In this document: positions 57,978 to 64,000 of the stretch, one piece after another
Numbering within the stretch: the stretch's first letter is position 1
How the letters are laid out: every line of letters starts with the position of its first letter
Source: Blastocatellia bacterium
GTDB lineage: Bacteria > Acidobacteriota > Blastocatellia > Pyrinomonadales > Pyrinomonadaceae
Assembly: GCA_016789265.1 (NCBI GenBank)
Contig: JAEUQK010000031.1
Coordinates: forward strand, 79,950 to 143,949
DNA length: 64,000 bases
Direction: 5' to 3'
Notes under the pieces: model-generated
Databases searched by the model: none
Told to the model about the DNA's origin: nothing
What the model saw: the letters and a program-made list of their open reading frames with translations, nothing else
Made by a program: the position numbers and the translations under genes

Positions 57978-58559
57978 ATGTCGAACGCCATTATTTTCGA
58001 ACAGATCAACCGGATCACTATTGTCCGATTTAACCGCCCGGAGATCCGCAGCCCTTTATCGATCTCAGTACTCGATGAACTGCATTCCATCGTCGATTCG
58101 GTAAGCTATGGAGCGGCGGGCCTTGTATTTACCGGTGTCGGAGACGTGTTTGCGTCCGGTGCTGATCTTCGGGAGATAGCCGCCGTCAACGGTGATAATG
58201 CAAGGGACTTCGCCCTTCGCGGACAGACACTGATGTCAAAGATAGCCTCAATTTCAATTGAGACGATCGCGGCCGTCAACGGTTTTTGTTATGGCGGAGC
58301 GTTAGATCTTGCGCTGGCCTGCGGGCGGCGTGTTGCTTCGCCCAATGCCGAGTTCTGTCATCCCGGTGCCGGGCTTGGGATAATGACGGGCTGGGGCGGA
58401 ACGCAAAGACTGCCGTTGCTAGTAGGTGAAGCAGAGGCACTTGAGATTTTCATGATGGCAAAGCGGGTTTCCGCGGATCAGGCACTAGAGATCGGGCTTA
58501 TCGACGAGATAAATGACGACCCTCTGGCACGGGCAGTCGAGATGATGTCAGTTGTCTGA
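57978..58559 (+). CDS. Short crotonase-family protein with altered active site
   Basis: 193 residues from the ATG at 57978 (upstream in-frame ATG at 57936 lies inside ppa). Crotonase fold with GVGDVFASGADLREI and the oxyanion-hole glycine GGALDLAL. Aligned by motif to enoyl-CoA hydratase, both catalytic Glu are replaced: GGGCEL becomes GGALDL (Glu to Asp) and QPE becomes HPG (Glu to Gly). The C-terminal helical trimerisation domain is also missing, the protein ending soon after the GLIDEI segment. Probably not a hydratase; an isomerase, thioesterase-like or non-catalytic role is possible. Overlaps the convergent downstream gene by 12 bases. Confidence 0.82.
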   Translation: MSNAIIFEQINRITIVRFNRPEIRSPLSISVLDELHSIVDSVSYGAAGLVFTGVGDVFASGADLREIAAVNGDNARDFALRGQTLMSKIASISIETIAAVNGFCYGGALDLALACGRRVASPNAEFCHPGAGLGIMTGWGGTQRLPLLVGEAEALEIFMMAKRVSADQALEIGLIDEINDDPLARAVEMMSVV

Positions 58560-59498
58560 CTTCACCTCTGATGATTTTACTTCGACATCCGGTTTGGTAA
58601 ATCTACCGTAAACAAATTCAACCTTCGCATCCTTTCTTGCGGAACGTTCTTTCAGTTTTATGACATGCTGCACGTGGACTATTTTCTTTGGCGTCAAGAT
58701 GCCGAATTCGCTGTCGCCGTATTCAAAGTTATCTTCCGCAACAACGACGGACCGATCCCAACCTTGCGGCCGGATCGTACGTTCGCGAACTTCGCGGCGA
58801 ATATTCAGTGTTTCCTCATCCAGCCATAGCTTTCCCCGTATCCGCGGATTCAATTCGGACTTTTCTCCGTCTATCTCGATGTCGTAGTTATTGGCACCAT
58901 CCCCGTTCACCGTGATCGAGCGGTTTGAACCCGTCTGCTCGAACGCAATTACGATGGTTTTGATTCCGCTGATAGTTTCAGTTCCGATGACAGTGAATGT
59001 AAATGCGGGTCGAAGATCGTGGTTCAACGCTATTGCTTGAAATAACGTCAGGCCATTGATGGCAAAGTCTTCGTCATATCGCGAGCTCTCGTCGCGAATT
59101 CGGTCAAGTTCTTTCTGTGATGACTCAGAACTAACCACTTTTTCAAAGAAATCCTTTGCCCGCTCGTCCGTATTCCTGAGTTTCTTGCCGTCAACCGCAA
59201 CGACATTTCTAAATTCCGCCACTTGACCATCACCCCTGGCAAGTTGATAAACAAGAAAGGTCGATTCGACCTTCCGCTGTTTTTTGACCCCGCCCTGTTT
59301 ATCGTAGATCTCGAAGGTCTTTGTTTCCTCCGATAACAGGTTCTTGAAGGTTTCCAGGTAAACCTGCGAACGGCGGGCCGCTCTGCCGACAAGATCTTCC
59401 GTCGACACGGCATCGTTATTCTGTCCGATGATCGTGATCTCGGTGAAAATAGTAATGCAGGCTAAAAGAATAATTGCGCTTGTTCTGGAAATCTTCAT
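58548..59498 (-). CDS. Secreted protein, LolA-like beta-fold suspected
   Basis: 316 residues. Signal peptide (cleavage near IIGQ). The mature protein is beta-rich with long alternating strands (FTFTVIGTETISGIKTIVIA; GKLWLDEETLNIRREVRERT) as in the LolA/outer-membrane-lipoprotein-sorting superfamily, and ends with a charged tail. Common hypothetical type in Acidobacteriota. Function unknown. Its 3' end overlaps the convergent crotonase gene by 12 bases. Confidence 0.72.
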   Translation of the reverse strand: MKISRTSAIILLACITIFTEITIIGQNNDAVSTEDLVGRAARRSQVYLETFKNLLSEETKTFEIYDKQGGVKKQRKVESTFLVYQLARGDGQVAEFRNVVAVDGKKLRNTDERAKDFFEKVVSSESSQKELDRIRDESSRYDEDFAINGLTLFQAIALNHDLRPAFTFTVIGTETISGIKTIVIAFEQTGSNRSITVNGDGANNYDIEIDGEKSELNPRIRGKLWLDEETLNIRREVRERTIRPQGWDRSVVVAEDNFEYGDSEFGILTPKKIVHVQHVIKLKERSARKDAKVEFVYGRFTKPDVEVKSSEVKSDN

Positions 59499-59559
59499 AA
59501 CCCTTTCCTCAGACTTGTTTCTATTGAATCACATCCTTAATATCGACCGAAAGAAGTTT

Positions 59560-60126
59560 ATGAATTGTGAGCCGGCAAAATGGCGAAGGACCTCATCGAA
59601 AACGATCGCGGAGTGTCGCGTGTTTGATGTTCGTGTAGATGAATGCGTGCGCGATACCGACGACCGAAAAGCAAATTTCTTTGTAATCGAAAATCCGGAT
59701 TGGGTGAACGTCCTCGCTGTTACGAAGTCAGGTGAGGCTGTCCTGATCCAACAATACAGGCACGGTTCAGAATCGATGATCCTCGAAGTTCCCGGCGGTA
59801 TGATGGACGATGGCGAAAATGCGGAAGTTGCAGCCCGACGGGAGCTTCTTGAAGAAACGGGATACTCGTCAGAACGCTGGATATTTCTAGGCGCGACGCA
59901 TCCCAACCCCGCCATACAGAACAATCGAATTCATCATTTTTTGGCTCTCGAAGTTGAACAGACACAGGACGTCAATTTTGACGATCACGAGAGCATATTG
60001 ACTCGACTCGTTCCGCTTCGCGATATTGAAGAACTGGTGCACAATGGAGAAATAACCCACGCCCTCGCGATAACGGCCTTGTATTTCGCGAAACGATATT
60101 TGGAAAATGAAAATTTCACTTCTTAA
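59560..60126 (+). CDS. Nudix hydrolase (ADP-ribose pyrophosphatase-like)
   Basis: 188 residues from the ATG at 59560; the in-frame upstream codons from 59428 are hydrophobic noise antisense to the neighbour. A complete Nudix box GGMMDDGENAEVAARRELLE followed by ETGY matches Gx5Ex7REUxEExGU. The preceding strands (VLIQQYRHGSESMILEVPGG) are typical of ADP-ribose-type Nudix enzymes. Hydrolyses a nucleoside diphosphate-X substrate, probably ADP-ribose (inference). Overlaps the next gene by 20 bases. Confidence 0.88.
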   Translation: MNCEPAKWRRTSSKTIAECRVFDVRVDECVRDTDDRKANFFVIENPDWVNVLAVTKSGEAVLIQQYRHGSESMILEVPGGMMDDGENAEVAARRELLEETGYSSERWIFLGATHPNPAIQNNRIHHFLALEVEQTQDVNFDDHESILTRLVPLRDIEELVHNGEITHALAITALYFAKRYLENENFTS

Positions 60127-60460
60127 GATTGCGCATGCCCGCTCCGGCGATAAAGGCGATACAGCGAACGTAGGAATCATTGCTCTTAAACCTGAATACT
60201 ATCCGCTTCTTGTCCGCGAATTAACGGCGGAAGCAGTTAAGGAACATTTTGGGCCGATGGTTAAGGGCAGGGTCGAGCGGTTCGAGCTGCCAAACCTCAA
60301 CTCTCTTAATTTTCTACTTCACGAAAGTCTCGGCGGCGGCGGTACTCTCAGCCTCATGACCGATGCCCAGGGTAAAACGTTTTCGACGGCGTTATTGCGA
60401 ATGTATATCGACCTTTCTGACGACGAGGCGGTCGCTCTCGGCCTTTCTCTGCCTGATTAG
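60107..60460 (+). CDS. AtuA-like ferredoxin-fold domain protein
   Basis: 117 residues. Begins MKISLLKIAHARSGDKGDTA, the characteristic AHARSGDKGD stretch found as the C-terminal domain of AtuA/DUF1446 proteins of acyclic-terpene utilisation; the stand-alone small form also occurs. The Gly-rich LGGGGTLSLMTDAQGKTFST motif near the end is typical. Function in the pathway is not established; proximity to carboxylase and crotonase genes fits. Starts inside the Nudix gene (20-base overlap). Confidence 0.8.
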   Translation: MKISLLKIAHARSGDKGDTANVGIIALKPEYYPLLVRELTAEAVKEHFGPMVKGRVERFELPNLNSLNFLLHESLGGGGTLSLMTDAQGKTFSTALLRMYIDLSDDEAVALGLSLPD

Positions 60461-60528
60461 CAACGAGTCGTTTCTTGCCTTACAATACGTCTGTTATTCC
60501 CAAGATCCGCTTAAATCTGGAGATATAG

Positions 60529-62772
60529 ATGCGCCTGAATGTTTTTCGCTTACTTGTCACACTCTTCTTGATCAATTCGGTGTTTGCTCAGTCGGTAGCG
60601 GTCGATCGAAGATCGATCCTTGGTTTTTCCCCGGATTCGGCGGCCCGGCAGTACGATCTCGAAGCGAAGTTCGATGCGCAGCTGAAAGCCGAAAACCTTA
60701 CCAACTGGCAGAAGCGTCTGTCTGCACGGCCTCATCATTTGGGTTCAGCGTACAACAAAGAAAATGCCGATTTCATCGCTGCTCAATTTCGTTCCTGGGG
60801 ATACGACACCAAGCTCGAGGAATTTCAAGTTCTTTTCCCGACACCGAAGACACGGATAGTGGAAATGACCGCACCCGAGAAATTCACAATGCGGCTTCAG
60901 GAACCGGAAGTCGCGGGTGACGCAACGAGCGGCCAGCAATCCGAACAGCTTCCCTCATATAACGCTTATTCGATCGATGGCGACGTGACCGGGCCGCTGG
61001 TCTATGTGAATTACGGTGTGCCGGCCGATTATGAAGAACTTGAGCGCCAGGGAATCGATGTTAAAGGGAAGATCGTTATTGCACGATATGGCGGCTCGTG
61101 GCGCGGGATCAAGCCAAAGGTTGCCGCCGAACACGGTGCGATCGGCTGCATCATTTACTCAGACCCTCGAAACGACGGCTACTACCAGGGCGACGTATAT
61201 CCGAAAGGTGCGTATCGAAATGAGAATGGTGTTCAACGCGGTTCGGTGATGGATATGCCTCTCTATCCGGGCGACCCGCTGACAAAGGGGATCGGTGCAA
61301 CAAAGGACGCCAAAAGAGTTGACCTCAAGAATGCCGCGACGCTTACAAAGATACCGGTACTGCCCGTGTCTTATTCGGATGCGCTTCCTTTGCTTAAGAA
61401 TCTGGATGGTGCGGTCGTGCCCGAAAGTTGGCGTGGATCGCTGCCGGTCACTTATCACTTTGGCGGAAAGACCCCGACGGTCCGCATGAAGCTCGAGTTC
61501 AACTGGGACATCAAGCCGATCTATAACGTGATAGCGAAAATGACCGGTTCGGAACGGCCCGATCAATGGATAATTCGCGGAAATCACCGCGACGCTTGGG
61601 TGAACGGTGCGGACGATCCGCTTAGCGGCATGGTCGCGTTGATGGAAGAGGCTCGTGCCGTAAGCGAACTTGCAAAAACTGGGTGGCGGCCCAAGAGAAC
61701 GATCATCTATGCGGGATGGGACGCTGAGGAACAAGGGTTGATCGGTTCGACAGAATGGGTCGAGACGCACGCCGAAGAGTTAAGTAGAAATGCGGCTGTT
61801 TACATCAATACCGATTCGAACGGCCGAGGATTTTTGGGAATGGGTGGTTCTCATACGCTCGAAAAATTTATCAACGAGGTGGGCAAAGATATTCCCGATC
61901 CACAGACAAAGATGGGCGTTTGGGAACGCACGCGTGCGAACCAGATCGTCAACGGCGGGTCGGCAGCCAGAAAAGAAGCGATGGAACGAGCGGACCTGCG
62001 GATATCGCCGCTTGGTTCCGGTTCGGACTACACACCGTTTCTACAGCATCTTGGCATTGCATCTCTTAACATCGGGTTTGGCGGTGAGGATGGCGGCGGT
62101 TCTTATCACTCGATATACGATTCATTCGATCATTTCCAGCGATTTGCCGATCCGGGAAATGTTTACGGCGTTACGCTCGCAAAGGTATGCGGCCACGCAA
62201 CATTGCGGTTGGCAAATGCAGACACTCTGCCGTTCGAATTCACGAATCTTGCCGAGACCGTCAGTGGCTATGCTGCGGAGGTGACTCGCCTTGCCGACGC
62301 GATGAGGGATGAAACGAAAGCAATGAACCAGATCATCGCGAACGGAATGCTCAAAGCGGTTCAGGATCCGAAGGAAACATACGTTATGCCCGCAGCAAAG
62401 GAAAACGTTCCGTTTCTTAACTTCGCTCCTTTGCAGAATGCTGTTGCGAAACTCACTGAAAGCGCCAGGGTATTTCAGGTTGCTTCAAAAGGCAAACAGA
62501 TAAATGCAGCAAAACAGGCCGAACTCGATAGACTGCTTTATTTGTCTGAGCGATCGTTGACCAGAGACCAAGGGTTACCTCGACGGGATTGGTTCCGCCA
62601 TCAGATCTACGCGCCGGGTTTCTATACTGGCTACGGCGTGAAGACCCTTCCCGGAATTCGCGAAGCCATCGAACAGCGAAACTGGACGGAAGCCGAAGAA
62701 CAGATACGGCTTGCTGCCGCGACAATCGAGAAGTTTGCGGCAGAGATAGATAAAGCCGCAGCAATAAAGTGA
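60529..62772 (+). CDS. Secreted M28 family peptidase (glutamate carboxypeptidase II-like)
   Basis: 747 residues. Signal peptide (cleavage near VFAQ). A PA domain (about residues 150-290) is inserted before the M28 catalytic domain. Metal and catalytic residues are all present: His/Asp in GNHRDAWVNGADDPLSG, Glu-Glu in WDAEEQGLIGSTEW, Asp in NTDSNGR, His in YHSIYDSFDHF. A transferrin-receptor-like C-terminal dimerisation domain completes the layout, as in human PSMA. Trims terminal residues from peptides outside the cytoplasm. Its stop overlaps the next start by one base (TGATG). Confidence 0.94.
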   Translation: MRLNVFRLLVTLFLINSVFAQSVAVDRRSILGFSPDSAARQYDLEAKFDAQLKAENLTNWQKRLSARPHHLGSAYNKENADFIAAQFRSWGYDTKLEEFQVLFPTPKTRIVEMTAPEKFTMRLQEPEVAGDATSGQQSEQLPSYNAYSIDGDVTGPLVYVNYGVPADYEELERQGIDVKGKIVIARYGGSWRGIKPKVAAEHGAIGCIIYSDPRNDGYYQGDVYPKGAYRNENGVQRGSVMDMPLYPGDPLTKGIGATKDAKRVDLKNAATLTKIPVLPVSYSDALPLLKNLDGAVVPESWRGSLPVTYHFGGKTPTVRMKLEFNWDIKPIYNVIAKMTGSERPDQWIIRGNHRDAWVNGADDPLSGMVALMEEARAVSELAKTGWRPKRTIIYAGWDAEEQGLIGSTEWVETHAEELSRNAAVYINTDSNGRGFLGMGGSHTLEKFINEVGKDIPDPQTKMGVWERTRANQIVNGGSAARKEAMERADLRISPLGSGSDYTPFLQHLGIASLNIGFGGEDGGGSYHSIYDSFDHFQRFADPGNVYGVTLAKVCGHATLRLANADTLPFEFTNLAETVSGYAAEVTRLADAMRDETKAMNQIIANGMLKAVQDPKETYVMPAAKENVPFLNFAPLQNAVAKLTESARVFQVASKGKQINAAKQAELDRLLYLSERSLTRDQGLPRRDWFRHQIYAPGFYTGYGVKTLPGIREAIEQRNWTEAEEQIRLAAATIEKFAAEIDKAAAIK

Positions 62773-63527
62773 TGAGCGAGCTACTAACAGAAAGCATTGG
62801 TGCGACGCGGGTTCTGACGCTGAATCGGCCTGAGAAGCGAAATGCGTTGAATGATGGGTTGATCGCTTCGCTGAAGGCCGCATTGCGTGAGGCCGACGCA
62901 GAGGTAAGCGTTAGGTGCATCGTCATCCGCGGTGCCGGGAAGGATTTTTGCTCGGGGGCTGATCTTTCGGCTTTACAGAAGATCGCTAGTGCTTCGTACG
63001 AAGAGAATCTCGAGGATGCGCGGTCGCTTGGTGAATTGTACAAACTGATTCGCGAAGTGAGGCCGCCGGTGATCGCGGCGGTGCAGGGAAGGGCCTTGGC
63101 GGGCGGATGCGGGCTGGCGATGGCGTGCGATCTTATTGTGGCGAAGCGGGACGCAAAGTTCGGGTTTCCTGAGGTTAAGATCGGTTTCGTGCCCGCAATG
63201 GTGGCGGCGATAGTGCGTCGCAACATGTCGGAACGCCGTGCCTTTGCGACCCTCACGCTCGGCGAAGAGATGTCCGCCGAAGACCTCTACCAAAGCGCCG
63301 GTATCATCCACGCCCTTGCTGATGACGATCTCGAAGCCACGCTCGCCGCCGTCACCGACCGCTATGCGCGCCTGAGTGCCTCGGCCGTCCAGATGACCAA
63401 ACGCCTGCTCTACGAAATCGACACCCTCACCTTCGACTCATCAATCGAACACGGCGCCAAGGTCAACGCCACCGCCCGCATGACGGAGGATTGTAAAAAG
63501 GGTATCGGGAGGTTCCTAAACAAGTAA
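62772..63527 (+). CDS. Enoyl-CoA hydratase/isomerase family protein
   Basis: 251 residues from the ATG at 62772 (one-base overlap with the previous stop). Crotonase fold: NRPEKRNALNDGLIASLKAA, GAGKDFCSGADLSAL, and GRALAGGCGLAMACD. The Glu of the first catalytic motif is Gly (GGCGLA) while the second Glu is kept (FGFPEVKIGFVP). This pattern is seen in methylglutaconyl-CoA hydratase-like members, suggesting leucine-type catabolism (inference). C-terminal helices are intact, unlike the short paralogue. Confidence 0.9.
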   Translation: MSELLTESIGATRVLTLNRPEKRNALNDGLIASLKAALREADAEVSVRCIVIRGAGKDFCSGADLSALQKIASASYEENLEDARSLGELYKLIREVRPPVIAAVQGRALAGGCGLAMACDLIVAKRDAKFGFPEVKIGFVPAMVAAIVRRNMSERRAFATLTLGEEMSAEDLYQSAGIIHALADDDLEATLAAVTDRYARLSASAVQMTKRLLYEIDTLTFDSSIEHGAKVNATARMTEDCKKGIGRFLNK

Positions 63528-63537
63528 ATCCTATCTA

Positions 63538-64000
63538 TGAAAATGAAGATTATTATCGCCTTACTGCTCGTCGGCTATGTTGGAGTTACCGGTTCGTTGG
63601 GTCAGCGATTAGATGAACCCTTTCAGGATGCGAATGGCAAATACGGTTATAAGGACTCAAAAGGAAAGGTCGTTATCCAGCCACAGTTTGCTGTCGCCTA
63701 CGAGTTTAAGAACGATCTGGCAATGGTAGCGGTTCCTGATCCCGACGTCGACCTCGGGTTGCTGTATTTCCTTATCGATCCGCAAGGGCGTCAGGTCACA
63801 AAAGACAAATATCAGCGGATGAACCTGTATGGCGGTCTTTACCGGGTTGAGGCCAAGCGAAAATTCGGTTTCGTATCCGTAACGGGCAGGGAATTACTTG
63901 CCCCGACCTACGATTACATCAACGAGAATAATTATAAAGGCTACCCAGACGGCATTGCGGCGGCGAACCTTAACGGCAAGTGGGGCCTCATCGACACGTC
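63538..64000 (+). CDS. WG-repeat protein (partial, 3' end outside window)
   Basis: 154 visible codons. Signal peptide (MKMKIIIALLLVGYVGV..., cleavage near LGQ) followed by WG/KWG beta-hairpin repeats: GKYGYKDSKGKVVIQPQF, KFGFVSVTGRELLAPTYDYI and NGKWGLIDT at the edge. Repeats of this kind form exported beta-structures of unknown binding function. Begins 10 bases after the crotonase stop. Confidence 0.85.

Overview
The window looks like a chromosomal stretch of a diderm Acidobacteriota bacterium, most likely class Blastocatellia (Pyrinomonadaceae-like). The clues are three von Willebrand factor A (VWA) proteins of the type common in Acidobacteria, a secreted Tricorn-like S41 protease, a remnant of a regulator with a WD40-like PD40 tail, a giant bacterial alpha-2-macroglobulin, and LPS genes (lpxC, kdsD) that imply an outer membrane. 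This assignment is inference from gene content; no rRNA or tRNA gene was seen. Almost all of the window is ordinary, dense chromosomal coding sequence, and no insertion sequence, prophage or CRISPR array was found.

Layout. 1-12.4 kb: a partial pspA (minus), an ATP-grasp-like protein, the alpha-2-macroglobulin, a scar of two decayed gene fragments (8.6-9.6 kb), an NTF2-like secreted protein, a small HExxH protein, and kdsD. 12.4-22 kb: two secreted proteins, der, a MauE-thioredoxin-thioredoxin fusion, and the classic tgt-yajC-secD-secF block. 22-26 kb: a TonB-ExbB-ExbD-ExbD energy-transduction operon with its own promoter, then a TPR lipoprotein. 26-38.7 kb: rel/spoT, ridA, rpmB, a SurA-like foldase lipoprotein, an ABC-F ATPase, the Tricorn-like protease, then guaB and rodZ on the minus strand.

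38.9-42.6 kb is the most unusual part. It is a compact bacterial microcompartment (BMC) operon: hexameric shell protein, CoA-acylating aldehyde dehydrogenase, secreted VWA protein, zinc-ribbon membrane protein and a second shell protein, closed by a strong terminator. I see no pentameric vertex protein, PduL-type phosphotransacylase or signature aldehyde-producing enzyme in the window. Exported or membrane proteins sit between the shell genes. Two more VWA proteins lie convergently just after it, and one is a close paralogue of the VWA protein inside the operon.

44.9-64 kb: type IV pilus/type II secretion genes (pilC/gspF and pilB/gspE), a PLP-dependent dehydratase, 6-phosphogluconate dehydrogenase with an NAD-like cofactor loop, lpxC, an EVE-domain protein, a second ATP-grasp paralogue translationally coupled to an acyl-CoA carboxylase beta subunit, inorganic pyrophosphatase, two crotonases with altered active sites, a Nudix hydrolase, an AtuA-type ferredoxin-fold protein, an M28 peptidase of the glutamate carboxypeptidase II type, and the start of a WG-repeat protein. 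The carboxylase, crotonases and AtuA-like protein together hint at branched-chain or terpenoid acyl-CoA catabolism, but the set is incomplete here.
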